This document shows positions 53,913-63,934 of a stretch of 64,000 bases of DNA, piece after piece. The DNA comes from Olavius sp. associated proteobacterium Delta 1 (GTDB lineage Bacteria > Desulfobacterota > Desulfobacteria > Desulfobacterales > JAFDCJ01). The notes beneath the pieces were generated by a model, which saw only the letters and a program-made list of their open reading frames with translations, had not been told where the DNA came from and searched no databases. Numbering within the stretch: the stretch's first letter is position 1; every line of letters begins with the position of its first letter. Made by a program: the position numbers and the translations under genes. The stretch is from NCBI GenBank assembly GCA_902749685.1, contig CACVKW010000871.1, positions 87,827 through 151,826 of the forward strand, written 5' to 3'.

Positions 53913-54934
53913 AAAAAAAATCGATCCTGAGTCCCATGGGAAGGGGAAATGGAGCATACGTTATCCACCGTCTTTTAGAAGGCAATATACCCGATTACCG
54001 CGTGGTCCCCTATCATGCCAATTGGACTTTCATTCCATTTATGTTACCGATTGTTGCTAAAATTAAACAGGCTAGATTGCTACATACAGTCCCTGATTAC
54101 GCCTGGTTCTTTTGTCGCCATGCGGTACCACTAATCCTTAGCTTCCAAAATTATGTGTTGGACAGCTGGATGCAATCCTATAGTGCTTGGTATCAAAAGA
54201 TACACTATGCAACTGATCTAAAGATCTGGACTAAACTGGCGACCAAAAAAGCTAAAATGATAACGGCGGTCAGTGATTTTACGGCTGAGCTTGTCAAAAA
54301 GGATTTGCAGCTGTCAGGCCCCGTTAAGGTAATCTACAATGGTGTTGATACGGATCACTTTACCCCTAATTTAGATAAAGATGCTAACTCAGAAGTAATC
54401 CGTGTCTTATTTTCTGGAAATCTAACACGCCGAAAAGGGGCCCACTGGCTGCCCGAAATCGCAAAATTTCTTACGCATGGCATCCAAATCCATTACACGC
54501 AGGGACTTCGAACTCGAGGCGGTTTACCCGATTTTCCCAATCTCAAATCCATTGGTCCGATTTCTTTCCAGGATATGCCGAACCGGTATCGCCAAATGGA
54601 TATTTTATTAATGCCGACGGTTCGAGAAGGACTTAGTCTGGCAGTCTTGGAAGCCATGGCCTGCGGGCTTCCGGTAGTCGCCAGCAACTGCTCCTCCTTA
54701 CCGGAACAGATAGATGACGGCAAAGGAGGGTTTCTTTGCCCAATAGGAGATGCGAATGCATTTGCAGAAAAAATCAACTTACTGGCGCAAGCCCCTGATC
54801 TCAGGCGGGCAATGGGAAAATATAACCGATCAAAAGTCGAAAAAACTTTTTCGCTTGAGCAAATGATAAGGAAATATAAGATGTTATTTGAAGAAGTATT
54901 GACCAATACGGGAGCGTATCAGACAATAAAATGA
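53909..54934 (+). CDS. Family 4 glycosyltransferase
   Basis: A 341-aa GT-B glycosyltransferase. The C-terminal donor domain shows VIYNGVDTDHFTP near 144, LFSGNLTRRKGAHWLPE, MPTVREGLSLAVLEAMACG and LPVVASNCSSLPEQI, the standard GT4 pattern with the EGxxxxxLEAMA retaining motif. Starts within the stop of the preceding gene (ATGA) and its own stop overlaps the next start, so three genes are translationally coupled. Confidence 0.87.
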   Translation: MKKKSILSPMGRGNGAYVIHRLLEGNIPDYRVVPYHANWTFIPFMLPIVAKIKQARLLHTVPDYAWFFCRHAVPLILSFQNYVLDSWMQSYSAWYQKIHYATDLKIWTKLATKKAKMITAVSDFTAELVKKDLQLSGPVKVIYNGVDTDHFTPNLDKDANSEVIRVLFSGNLTRRKGAHWLPEIAKFLTHGIQIHYTQGLRTRGGLPDFPNLKSIGPISFQDMPNRYRQMDILLMPTVREGLSLAVLEAMACGLPVVASNCSSLPEQIDDGKGGFLCPIGDANAFAEKINLLAQAPDLRRAMGKYNRSKVEKTFSLEQMIRKYKMLFEEVLTNTGAYQTIK

Positions 54935-55965
54935 CAGACAATGAACCCGTAATCGGCAACTCCTACGTCGGACAAAAAAAGCAAAATGCAAAAAAAATTC
55001 TTAAGAATTTTTTAATATTCTTAATTTCTTCATCCTTGCTCATATTTTTATTTTCCCGGATATCCTTTGAAGCATTTGAAAAAAGTGTTGAAAAATTCAG
55101 TGTTACAGAGATTTTATTAATCGTGTTTTTATATATCATCACCACCATAGTCAGGGGTATCAGGCTTCGATTTGCCATGAAGAAAAAAAAGAAAGACGCG
55201 CTAAAATTCTGTTCTTTTTCAGCCATTCATACCTTATTAAACCATGTTGTCCCGTTTCGCATGGGTGAGGTGTCTTTACCGGTTCTGATTAATAAATATA
55301 CAACAGAAAATATCGTGACGGGAGCGCTTTCATTGGTGATCATACGATTGTATGATTTCATCATGGTGATCTTTTTTTTTCTGATGGCTGTGTCGTATTC
55401 AATGGGTACAATGGGAAATGAAATTCACGCCTACTTTATCATTATTGTATGTTTCTTATTCATAGCTTCTGTATTCATGACTATTTTTCTATCAGAATTT
55501 ATAAATTTCTCAGGTCGAATCGTTTTGAAAATGTTTTCAAGATCAGGGCCAAAAAAAGCTGGAATCGGTTTGAAAGCAGAGACTTATCTGGACGATTTAA
55601 AAGAGAAAATGAGTTCTTTGTCAGGAATTGACACGTATTGTCTTCTTCCTTTAACAAGCTTTTTTATTTGGCTAACGACCTATGTGATGTTTTATTTTGT
55701 CATACGGTCCATGGATATAAAATTGTCTTTTATGGAAAATACGCTGGCATCTTCTGCTGCGGTGGCAACAAATTTTCTTCCGGTAAATGGTCTGGGAAGT
55801 TTCGGCACGCTTGAAGCAGGATGGACAGCGGGGTATATGTTTTTGGGGGTAGATATGGATGATGCAATCATTAGCGGTTTTATCATGCATCTAGTTGTTG
55901 TAATCGTCGGTTTAATTATAGCTTTAGCCGGCCTGGTTTATCTCGAGCACAGTAAAAAAAAATGA
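54931..55965 (+). CDS. Lysylphosphatidylglycerol-synthase TM / AglD-like membrane protein
   Basis: A 344-aa inner-membrane protein with seven to eight TM helices. RGIRLRFAMK, HTLLNHVVPFRMGEVSLPVL and the near-C-terminal NFLPVNGLGSFGTLEAGWTAGY are hallmarks of the UPF0104/LPG-synthase TM family, often a flippase-like partner in glycan loci. The N-terminal 20 residues are soluble. ATGA overlap with the GT4 gene. It ends 1 bp from the convergent 679-aa gene. Confidence 0.82.
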   Translation: MTDNEPVIGNSYVGQKKQNAKKILKNFLIFLISSSLLIFLFSRISFEAFEKSVEKFSVTEILLIVFLYIITTIVRGIRLRFAMKKKKKDALKFCSFSAIHTLLNHVVPFRMGEVSLPVLINKYTTENIVTGALSLVIIRLYDFIMVIFFFLMAVSYSMGTMGNEIHAYFIIIVCFLFIASVFMTIFLSEFINFSGRIVLKMFSRSGPKKAGIGLKAETYLDDLKEKMSSLSGIDTYCLLPLTSFFIWLTTYVMFYFVIRSMDIKLSFMENTLASSAAVATNFLPVNGLGSFGTLEAGWTAGYMFLGVDMDDAIISGFIMHLVVVIVGLIIALAGLVYLEHSKKK

Positions 55966-55966
55966 A

Positions 55967-58006
55967 TCACTGTTGTGCCCCAATTTCGCACAAAACAATC
56001 CGATCGTTTCCAAAGAGCACTTTTGAACGATTCACTATTTTTGCAAGTATTTCGTGCATATACAAACCGTGTTCACCGATCACCCTGCGCCCCGCATACG
56101 AAGAAGCAGCCAGTTTTTGATACTCTTGTCTGGTTCTCATACTGTAGCCTTTATGCTCCCACAATATATATTTTATCTTTTTTTGTAACAAAAATGCCTG
56201 CATTGTTTGGGTATCGGCACCGATAGGAAGATTCAGCCATGGAGAAGTTAAGCCCGAGGAATCACCTATAGAAAAAATTTGGTTGCGGGCATAATCAAGA
56301 TGGAACGGGGCCGACACCCATGCGAGGATTGTCGCTTCTTCTTCGACAGAACTCTGAATATCTGTCAAAAATTGTTTTGCTTTATCTGAAAGCATGAGTT
56401 CATTATACGTTTTATAATAAATATTTTCTCCAAGGGGAAATGACAATGTCGTATGGTGCATAATAATTCTAACCGCTCGTTTGGACAGTATACTTGAGAA
56501 ATCAGCACCTGATATAATTAGCGGAATTATAAAACAAGATAAAACAATCCCCTTTTCAATAACAGATGGATTGGAATTAATCGCTGTGAAGTATGTTGAA
56601 TTGAACAGGGTTAAGAAATAGACGATTGCGGTTGTAAATACTGCAACCAGTATGGGTAGAATGTAACGAATGCCCAGATCGGCAGGGAAGAGAAGCGGAA
56701 ACAAAAAATATATTCCTGCACAGGCCACGCATGCACCAGTAATTGAAGGGAAAAAAATCTCATTTTTTTTTAAAGGGGCTTTGATGCAGGAAAAAGCAGC
56801 AATCATCGTAATTATGACGACGCCTAGTGTGTAAGACTGGCTTTTGCTGCCATAAAATAGACTTGAAGAAGAAAATAAGGACATCAGATTACCGAAACTT
56901 GCGGACCAGGAAGAGCCGTAGAGCGTCGAACATTTTGCTGATGATACGTCAGTGCCTGAAAGGGTGCGGCCTATTAGGGCCGCTGAATAATTGTCAAAAT
57001 GTGTCAAGATCCATGGTAATATGAATATCGATGATGCCAGGGAAAAATAAAGAAATAATATAATTAATTTTTTTAATCGTCTGTTCAGATAGAATGAAAT
57101 CATAAAGTACATAAAAATATAGGCGCACATAAAGGGTATATAGGTTATTTTTAAGCAGATAATTGCGGTAAATATCAGTGCCGGTGGTAAGACTCGGCTA
57201 AAAGATAGTTTTTTGTCCGGATTGGTAATTTCTTCGGATAACCTTGTCAGGGATAGAATAAGGGTTATGGTTAATAAGGTCCCGGAATATAATGAAGAAA
57301 TGTTTACACTTTGCGGATTGATAAGAATTAAAGCAAAAACAGGTATGATTGCCTGAGATGTTTTCAATTCCAACGTCTTGCACACATCAAATAACACCAA
57401 CGCACATAATGTAAAACAAAAAATGGGATCAAATGCATATAAATATGCAATATCTGCAGCATTTAGGCTGAATGCATTTAGGAATTCCTGTGCACCAAGG
57501 CTGTCAATCCCAATCGCACCGAATGGATTACCACCGAGAGAGCCTGTTTGCAGCATTTTTACAGGCCGCGGAATATATTTTTGCAAATCATCGTGAAAAT
57601 TATAATTGGAAGAAGGTAACAAATGAATTAACAGGAAAATAAGAATCGCACAGATGATGAGACCATAGAGACTGTTAAGCAGTGATAAGGTCCTATCTTT
57701 TTGAAATACATCTTTTAATTGAAATACATCGGCATGCTTTTTTTCGTGCCGCATGAATCGAATACAAAGAAATATTGTAATAGACAAACCGGAACAAAAA
57801 AGCACATATAATGATGAAGAATAGGCCAGGTTAAAACCATTGAGCAGACCCCCAATAAATATAAGAAAAGCCATGCCAACTGCTGAAACATAGAACGGTG
57901 TTTGGTAGAATCTCTCGCCGGAGACATATAAAAGAAGTGCTCCCCATCCATATAGAGAGGAAAAAAATAAAAAAAAGAATGTACATTTTAATAGGAATTC
58001 AATCAT
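55967..58006 (-). CDS. Large polytopic membrane protein of unknown function
   Basis: A 679-aa protein. About 12 hydrophobic helices span residues 1-520; an acidic loop follows TM3-4 (NYNFHDDLQKYIPRPVKML near 130-150), which is reminiscent of the first periplasmic loop of GT-C enzymes. The last 150 residues form a soluble domain (EEEATILAWVSAPFHLDYAR, KKIKYILWEHKGYSMRTRQE). It may be a GT-C-like transferase or polymerase, but no family signature is proven. It is last in the minus-strand operon behind a GT4 and galE. Confidence 0.65.
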   Translation of the reverse strand: MIEFLLKCTFFFLFFSSLYGWGALLLYVSGERFYQTPFYVSAVGMAFLIFIGGLLNGFNLAYSSSLYVLFCSGLSITIFLCIRFMRHEKKHADVFQLKDVFQKDRTLSLLNSLYGLIICAILIFLLIHLLPSSNYNFHDDLQKYIPRPVKMLQTGSLGGNPFGAIGIDSLGAQEFLNAFSLNAADIAYLYAFDPIFCFTLCALVLFDVCKTLELKTSQAIIPVFALILINPQSVNISSLYSGTLLTITLILSLTRLSEEITNPDKKLSFSRVLPPALIFTAIICLKITYIPFMCAYIFMYFMISFYLNRRLKKLIILFLYFSLASSIFILPWILTHFDNYSAALIGRTLSGTDVSSAKCSTLYGSSWSASFGNLMSLFSSSSLFYGSKSQSYTLGVVIITMIAAFSCIKAPLKKNEIFFPSITGACVACAGIYFLFPLLFPADLGIRYILPILVAVFTTAIVYFLTLFNSTYFTAINSNPSVIEKGIVLSCFIIPLIISGADFSSILSKRAVRIIMHHTTLSFPLGENIYYKTYNELMLSDKAKQFLTDIQSSVEEEATILAWVSAPFHLDYARNQIFSIGDSSGLTSPWLNLPIGADTQTMQAFLLQKKIKYILWEHKGYSMRTRQEYQKLAASSYAGRRVIGEHGLYMHEILAKIVNRSKVLFGNDRIVLCEIGAQQ

Positions 58007-58019
58007 TCTCGTGCAAAAT

Positions 58020-59252
58020 TCAGGTTATAACCGAGCGGATAAGCTTTTTGTATCGGCTAGTGATAATTTCCCAATCAAATCTTTTTAAAACATACGCCCT
58101 GCCCTGCTCCCCGAGGTTTCGTCGAAGCGTGTCGTCTGCTAATAGCCGACAAATCTTTTCTGCAAGTTGCACAGAATCTTTCTGAGGTACCACGAGGGCC
58201 GATTTGCCATCGCGGATAATATCCCGCATGGCCGGCAAATCCGTAACAATGGTGGCACATTCACACCCCAAAGCCTCCACCAGGACCAACCCGAATCCCT
58301 CACGGTCACCGTCGTCTGCCACAACTGACGGAAAAACAACCACGTCAGACGATCGATATATATCAGGAAGGACATCATTGGCGGCGGCTCCCTTAAGCTC
58401 GACGCACTGGTCGAGATTCAGTTCCGATATGCGCTCTTGAATCCGTTCCTTTTCCTGGCCGTCTCCGACAATTCGCAGGATTGCCTGCGGGTGTTTGTCC
58501 AGCAATGGTGGCAGGGCCTCGATAAGGTACCTTAGGCCTTTTTTTTCCACGAGTCGTCCAACAAAAAGAATCACGCCGGTCACCTGGCGATTGACGGGCG
58601 GTGTGAAACGTTTTTGTAAATCAACTCCCATGGGGATTACCCGAATCCGGTCTTCAACCGTCCATATTTCACTCAGTATTTCCTTCATGGCCTGACTGAC
58701 GACGGTTACGGCAGCCGACCGTTGCGCCACGTACCGCTTCAGCCGGTTAAATACGAAGCCTTTAAGACCGTAGAGATCACCGCCGTGGGAGGTAACAATA
58801 ACAGGCGGAAACGACTTTAAAAACAGCCGGGCAGTCATGGCAACCAGCCCCTGGGGAATCAGCCAGTGCGCATGGATACAATCATAATGGCTGCGGCGTA
58901 GCAGGCGAATGAGCGCAATTAACTGCGCCAGCAGAAAAAAAGGAATGAATCCATAACGCCAGGGGTGTTGTTTCAAATTGGCCAGTATTCCTCCATGATA
59001 AGCCAAACTTTGCCATGGTGAAATAAAATACCGGTAGCGGGTAACCTGAATTCCGTCCAACTGTTCTTCAAGTGCGGCGCCGGGTGCATGCGGCGCCAGA
59101 ACGTGGACCGAGAAATAAGCGCTCAGACGCCGGTACAGTTCATATACAAACGGGGGTTCGACATCATCCTTCCAGCGCGGAAAAGTGGAGGTCAGCACAA
59201 GGATTTTTTTTGGAGTTGAATTTTGCGGCGCTAGGATATTTTTTTTTGCCAT
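58020..59252 (-). CDS. Family 4 glycosyltransferase
   Basis: A 410-aa GT-B protein. N-terminal LVLTSTFPRWKDDVEPPFVY near 18 and HAHWLIPQGLVAM, and donor-site motifs VIPMGVDLQKRF, LFVGRLVEKKGLRYLIEALP, DREGFGLVLVEALGCECATI and GKSALVVPQKD are those of GT4 enzymes of colanic/O-antigen loci. Its start lies 22 bp inside the end of galE. Confidence 0.9.
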   Translation of the reverse strand: MAKKNILAPQNSTPKKILVLTSTFPRWKDDVEPPFVYELYRRLSAYFSVHVLAPHAPGAALEEQLDGIQVTRYRYFISPWQSLAYHGGILANLKQHPWRYGFIPFFLLAQLIALIRLLRRSHYDCIHAHWLIPQGLVAMTARLFLKSFPPVIVTSHGGDLYGLKGFVFNRLKRYVAQRSAAVTVVSQAMKEILSEIWTVEDRIRVIPMGVDLQKRFTPPVNRQVTGVILFVGRLVEKKGLRYLIEALPPLLDKHPQAILRIVGDGQEKERIQERISELNLDQCVELKGAAANDVLPDIYRSSDVVVFPSVVADDGDREGFGLVLVEALGCECATIVTDLPAMRDIIRDGKSALVVPQKDSVQLAEKICRLLADDTLRRNLGEQGRAYVLKRFDWEIITSRYKKLIRSVIT

Positions 59253-60226
59253 TGCCAGGCCGTCTCGAGAATGGTTTCCAGCTGGTTAAGGACCGGATTC
59301 CAACCCAGAATCTTTTGGATTTTTGTCGAATCTCCGATCAAAATGGGCGGATCACCGGGTCTTCGGCCTGATTCCACTTGGGGAATTTCACAGCCGGTCA
59401 CAGTTGCGGCGGCTTCAATCACCTGGCGGACTGAGAATCCGTGGCCGTTGCCCAGGTTGAAAACGTCGCTTTCCCCAGTTGTCAGAAGATAGTCCAGTGC
59501 CAGCATGTGCGCCTCGGCAAGATCCGACACATGAATATAATCCCGAATACAGGTACCATCTGGCGTGTCGTAGTCGCTGCCAAATATTCTGATTGGACCG
59601 CTTTTTTCCAGTGCAGCGTCCAATGCCAGGGGGATCAGATGGGTTTCTGGATTGTGTTCTTCACCGATTTCTGCGTCCGGATCCGCCCCGGCGGCATTGA
59701 AATACCGCAGCGACACAAATTTCAAGCCATAGGCATCGGCAAAATCCTGCAAAATCCATTCGATCATCAATTTGCTCCGGCCATAGGGATTAATGGGATA
59801 TTGAGGATGGTTCTCGGCAATTGGAACTTGCTCAGGCATGCCGTATGTGGCACAGGTGCTGGAAAAAATAATTTTATTTATGCCGCAGGTTCTCATGGAT
59901 TCCAGCAAAGACAAGGTGCCGGCCACATTGTTGCGATAATATTTGGCTGGATCTTCTGCCGATTCACCCACATAAGCATAGGCGGCAAAGTGCATTACAG
60001 CCGCAGGCTTGAATGTTTGCATCACCATCTCAAGTTGTTGGCGGTTGCTGATATCACCTTCTTCTAGCGGGCCCCATTTGACGGCCTCCGGGTGACCGTA
60101 TACAAGATTGTCATATGTAACCGGCAGGTACCCTGCCCCCTTGAGTGCCTTGCAGGCATGGGCCCCGATGTAGCCTGCGCCTCCGGTGACCAGGATAGAC
60201 GTTTGCGAAGTATTCGTTTTATTCAT
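59231..60226 (-). CDS. galE: UDP-glucose 4-epimerase
   Basis: NAD-dependent SDR epimerase (331 aa) interconverting UDP-Glc and UDP-Gal. The Rossmann motif VTGGAGYIGAHACKAL at 13-28 is followed by SSTCATYGMPEQVPI and the catalytic Tyr in NPYGRSKLMIEW (YxxxK); DGTCIRDYIHVSDLA and LGNGHGFSVRQVIE are GalE hallmarks. It provides UDP-Gal to the neighbouring glycosyltransferases. Confidence 0.94.
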   Translation of the reverse strand: MNKTNTSQTSILVTGGAGYIGAHACKALKGAGYLPVTYDNLVYGHPEAVKWGPLEEGDISNRQQLEMVMQTFKPAAVMHFAAYAYVGESAEDPAKYYRNNVAGTLSLLESMRTCGINKIIFSSTCATYGMPEQVPIAENHPQYPINPYGRSKLMIEWILQDFADAYGLKFVSLRYFNAAGADPDAEIGEEHNPETHLIPLALDAALEKSGPIRIFGSDYDTPDGTCIRDYIHVSDLAEAHMLALDYLLTTGESDVFNLGNGHGFSVRQVIEAAATVTGCEIPQVESGRRPGDPPILIGDSTKIQKILGWNPVLNQLETILETAWQWQKKIS

Positions 60227-60234
60227 TTGTGTGA

Positions 60235-61038
60235 TTACCCTTTTTCGCGGCGGCCAATTTCTTGCGAGACCCTAGCTTTAATTAAAATGACCGTGGAAAA
60301 CGATAAGGGCATAATTTGGGCTTCCAACCACACATATCCCTTGTAGAACTGGTTAATCCACTTAAATACGACCATCATTAGATTCAGCGGTCTTAACCAT
60401 ATAATTTGCCCTTCGGTCATTTTGCCAGATGTGCTTCTATGGAAAATCGAAAACAAGAAGACGACAAATATCATGGTAATCTTATCTGTCAGCCCCAACA
60501 CTTTTTGAATGAGAATCGGCTGCAAACCGGCAGATCGCAATCGTTCCCTGATTTCGGCAAGTTCATATCGACGATAATGTTTGACGTAACGATCGTCGTA
60601 ACCGAAATAACGCCTACGGTGAGGGACTGTAACCAACAGGCAGCCTTGTGGCTTTTTCAGGGTTCTGAAAATTTCCGCGATTGCGTGACGGTCGTTTTTC
60701 AGATGCTCCAGCACTTCAGAGCAAATTATGTGGGAATATATATTGGTCTGAAAAGGTAAGTGCATCGCATCGGCGACTACATAGTGTCCGCTTGCCCGGG
60801 TCTGCTTTAGGATGCTGATCGCTTCGAAAGAAATATCCGAATAAACGATATTGCCGGTATCCGCTGCCAGGGGAGAAATACCGCTGCCGACTTCCAGCAT
60901 TAATTCGGGTTGGTCACCTTTTAAACACTTTCTTATTGCCCTTTTTCGAAGAAGATAATTATAGAGATGGTTTTTGGCATTCAGGTACTTGTTTTCTTTG
61001 AACAATTCCTGAAAGTTATTGATTTCACGATTAGCCAT
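60235..61038 (-). CDS. Class I SAM methyltransferase with C-terminal hydrophobic segment
   Basis: A 267-aa protein with MLEVGSGISPLAAD near 47-60, VVADAMHLPFQTN, SEVLEHLKNDRHAIAEIFRT, the Methyltransf_11 pattern. A hydrophobic helix (TMIFVVFLFSIFH near 188-200) suggests membrane attachment, which fits lipid-linked substrates. 8 bp before galE and 23 bp after a GT2. Confidence 0.82.
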   Translation of the reverse strand: MANREINNFQELFKENKYLNAKNHLYNYLLRKRAIRKCLKGDQPELMLEVGSGISPLAADTGNIVYSDISFEAISILKQTRASGHYVVADAMHLPFQTNIYSHIICSEVLEHLKNDRHAIAEIFRTLKKPQGCLLVTVPHRRRYFGYDDRYVKHYRRYELAEIRERLRSAGLQPILIQKVLGLTDKITMIFVVFLFSIFHRSTSGKMTEGQIIWLRPLNLMMVVFKWINQFYKGYVWLEAQIMPLSFSTVILIKARVSQEIGRREKG

Positions 61039-61061
61039 AATTGCCTAAAAGTTTTCAATTA

Positions 61062-61820
61062 TTATTCCCTTGCGATGGACGGAAATATTCTTGAACGAAT
61101 AACTCCCATCTTGGCCAAACGGAATCCTGCGGCAGTCTGAATGCATCCGAGTCCATATTTTATACTTCGTAAAAAATTAATTGATGATGCGTCGCTGAAA
61201 TATTTAGTGGGGCAACTAACCTCAGCAACTGGGTAACCAAACCACAATATTTGTGCCAGCATCTGATTATCAAAGACAAAATCATCGGAATTGTTGTCAA
61301 GGGGCAATTGTTTTAAAAGCTGCCTGGAAAAGGCCCTGTATCCGGTATGGTACTCAGATAATTTTGCGCCAATTAAACAATTTTCGATAAAGGTCAGGCC
61401 GCGGTTGGCTAAATATTTCCAAATCGGCATTCCCCCTTTGAGGGCATATCCGCCTAAAATTCTGGAACCTAAAACACAATGATATAAGCCGCCCCCGATC
61501 AAAGAAACCATGGCTGGGATTAATTTAGGCGTATACTGGTAGTCCGGGTGAACCATGATGATAATATCGCCCCCCATTTTCAGTGCGAGCTTATAACAAG
61601 TTTTCTGGTTCCCGCCATAGCCGATGTTGCGGTCATGGGTATATACGCTGCCATTTGACAATGCTTTAGCAATCAAGACGGTTTCGTCGTGGCTGTTGTC
61701 ATCGACGACAATCACCCGGTCTACCATCCCCTGAGCCATCACTTCATCATGAGTTTTACGCAGTGTTTGAGCGGCATTATAGGCCGGCATGACTACGATG
61801 ACTTTTTGACCTTTAAACAT
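61062..61820 (-). CDS. Family 2 glycosyltransferase
   Basis: A 252-aa GT-A protein with VIVVMPAYNAAQTLRKT at 6-22, VVDDNSHDET, GYGGNQKTCYKLA, MVHPDYQYTPK and GYRAFSRQLLKQ. This is the polyprenyl-phosphate-sugar synthase-like subgroup without TM anchor. It overlaps the next upstream GT2 by 8 bp. Confidence 0.88.
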   Translation of the reverse strand: MFKGQKVIVVMPAYNAAQTLRKTHDEVMAQGMVDRVIVVDDNSHDETVLIAKALSNGSVYTHDRNIGYGGNQKTCYKLALKMGGDIIIMVHPDYQYTPKLIPAMVSLIGGGLYHCVLGSRILGGYALKGGMPIWKYLANRGLTFIENCLIGAKLSEYHTGYRAFSRQLLKQLPLDNNSDDFVFDNQMLAQILWFGYPVAEVSCPTKYFSDASSINFLRSIKYGLGCIQTAAGFRLAKMGVIRSRIFPSIARE

Positions 61821-62706
61821 TGTCGGTGGATTCAGATTTTAATACCGGGCGATCCGCGCCCCTTCTTTCAAATCGCATCTGACAGATCTGCTCGGATACC
61901 AGACTCATCATGAAAATAAGAACAGAGGTGACAAATAACAGCACGCTCATATTGGTAAAGCGCCCCTGCGTAATGTAGGAGTAAATATAACGAATGATTC
62001 CCAGAACAAACATCAGCAGGCTAACCGGAAGAAACACCCGCATCGGTGAGAATAGTGTGCTGATCCTGGTAATAATCATAAAAAAGCGCACGCCGTCATG
62101 GAAAAGCCTGATGTTGCTTTTACCGCTTTTACGCCTTCTGGTTTTAATCGGAACATATTTCACGCTCAAGCCGGTTCTTAAAACACCCAGCGTAATCGTT
62201 GTCGGATACGAATAAGTATTCGGCAGTAAATGCAAAAAACTCCGTGCAACGTTAGATTTAACCGCTCGAAATCCCGAGGTGAGATCTTTTATAGCAAACT
62301 TGGCTACATAGGAAGCAAACCAGTTATATATCTGGTTGCCAAGTGCACGTCCCAGCGAAGCCTGATCTCCCATACGACGGGCGCCGACAACCATATCGAA
62401 ATCTGGCATGTCTTCGAGTAGTTTGGCGATATCCTTTGGACTGTGTTGGCCGTCTCCATCCATAAAAACCAGCACATCGCCTTTGGCAACTCGAATTCCG
62501 CTTTTGATGGCGGCACCGTTGCCGAGATTATAGGGATGGCTGTAAACAGTCGCCCCGGCTATTTGGGCTTCGACTGCCGTAGCATCCTGCGAGCCGTCAT
62601 CGACAACGATGACTTCAAAGTGTGGGTAGAGTTTTTTTATGTCCGAAACAAGATTCCCAATGATAGCGGTTTCATTAAAGGCCGGTATAATTACGCTAAT
62701 TTTCAT
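61813..62706 (-). CDS. Family 2 glycosyltransferase with C-terminal TM helices
   Basis: A 297-aa GT-A protein: KISVIIPAFNETAIIGN at 2-18, VVDDGSQDAT, GNGAAIKSGIR, DGDGQHSP, SGFRAVKSN. Two TM helices near 230-285 anchor it. The organisation matches the GT2 at 36180-37058 (both dolichyl-P-mannose-synthase-like). ATG 62715 or 62706 could be the start. First gene of the minus operon. Confidence 0.88.
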   Translation of the reverse strand: MKISVIIPAFNETAIIGNLVSDIKKLYPHFEVIVVDDGSQDATAVEAQIAGATVYSHPYNLGNGAAIKSGIRVAKGDVLVFMDGDGQHSPKDIAKLLEDMPDFDMVVGARRMGDQASLGRALGNQIYNWFASYVAKFAIKDLTSGFRAVKSNVARSFLHLLPNTYSYPTTITLGVLRTGLSVKYVPIKTRRRKSGKSNIRLFHDGVRFFMIITRISTLFSPMRVFLPVSLLMFVLGIIRYIYSYITQGRFTNMSVLLFVTSVLIFMMSLVSEQICQMRFERRGADRPVLKSESTDNV

Positions 62707-62788
62707 TTTAATCATATTTGCAATAAACCATGGCTGATTTTCGAACCGTTGCTGACAGCTGCCTTCAACAAAAATTTTAACTTGTAAA

Positions 62789-62818
62789 AGTATAAGAAAT
62801 AATTTGTTACAATGTCAA
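62789..62818 (-). promoter_or_regulatory. Promoter of the minus-strand glycosyltransferase operon
   Basis: On the minus strand TTGACA (62818-62813) and TATACT (62794-62789) are 18 bp apart, about 80 bp upstream of the first gene at 62706. A good sigma-70 match. Confidence 0.6.
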
Positions 62819-62920
62819 GTTATTAATAATATTGTTTTTATTCCAGCAGATATGTTATGATTATCTTTCAATTCAATTAATAAACCGCAGGCAAAACATT
62901 AATCGCATCGATCAAATAGG

Positions 62921-63934
62921 ATGAAAAAAAAGCACTATATCCTTGCAGCAATTCTACTGGTTGTCGGTATTTTTTCGCTATTGATCAGGGGTTCCTATGT
63001 AAATATTCTGGTAAATGAGAACAACTATAAGGAAACGTCAATAAATCAGGATAGCCATGAATATATCCATTTGGCCAAAAACATCGCCAACCTTAAATGC
63101 TATGCTCAGAATAGTATTTATTCTAGATACCTATCGGTACTTCGCACTCCAGGCTTTCCGGTATTTTATGCTCTTTTTGAATACTTCGGGACAGCACCGG
63201 TTTCACTATTTTGGACACAAGTAGTTGTCGGAGCCTGTATTCCGGTAATAGCGGCGTTATTGGCTTTTATGATAATCAAGAAATTCTCAGCAAGCATTGT
63301 TACAGGATTTCTTAGTTCTATCTCTACCTCAAGTATTTTTCTAACCGGCGCGATCATGGTAGATTTGTTATTTGCATTTGTTTTTATTGTTGGATTTTTC
63401 CTATTATATTTTGGCATAGTACATTTGAAAAAGATACCGATACTTATCGCTGGTTTGGTTTTTGGAATATGTTCACTTATCAAACCAACAACTATCATTT
63501 GGCCCTTATATTCAATTCTAATTTATTTTTTCCTATCTAAAGCCAACAAAGCGAGTATTAAATATGATATATTGATAATATTTGTTATGGTCCAAATTGC
63601 TATAGTTGCTGGCTGGGGCCTTCGCAACTTTCATACAGAAAGGATTTTTACACTTTCAACTATTGGAACACAAACTCTGCGACATTATCTTTCTGTTGAA
63701 GTAATTGAATTGGGTAAAGAAAAAAATTCACCTTCAACCATCATTAAATCAATAAAAAGTGAACAAAAAAGGCTGCGTCGAGAAGTTCAGCTTGCGCTTA
63801 ATACAGGAACAAGTATCAAAAAACTTCACGACACACAATTAAATGAGAGTATTAATATTTTATTCTCAAACCTGTACCGCACTTATATTTGTTATAGACG
63901 CAATCACTCTTGTCCAAAAACGAGTTTAGAATGA
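62921..63934 (+). CDS. GT-C-like membrane protein, apparently shortened
   Basis: A 337-aa AT-rich membrane protein with about eight TM helices. The first loop (NQDSHEYIHLAKNIANLKCYA, then SVLRTPGFPVFYALFEYFG) matches the GT-C/family-39 layout seen at 23789 and 34799, but those proteins have 450-475 aa. After ESINILFSNLYRTYI the sequence changes character (CYRRNHSCPKTSLE) and is followed by repeated ACGAGT/AATGAGTCAT words up to the window end, suggesting truncation by an insertion or a break. The true 3' end cannot be judged here. Confidence 0.6.
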   Translation: MKKKHYILAAILLVVGIFSLLIRGSYVNILVNENNYKETSINQDSHEYIHLAKNIANLKCYAQNSIYSRYLSVLRTPGFPVFYALFEYFGTAPVSLFWTQVVVGACIPVIAALLAFMIIKKFSASIVTGFLSSISTSSIFLTGAIMVDLLFAFVFIVGFFLLYFGIVHLKKIPILIAGLVFGICSLIKPTTIIWPLYSILIYFFLSKANKASIKYDILIIFVMVQIAIVAGWGLRNFHTERIFTLSTIGTQTLRHYLSVEVIELGKEKNSPSTIIKSIKSEQKRLRREVQLALNTGTSIKKLHDTQLNESINILFSNLYRTYICYRRNHSCPKTSLE

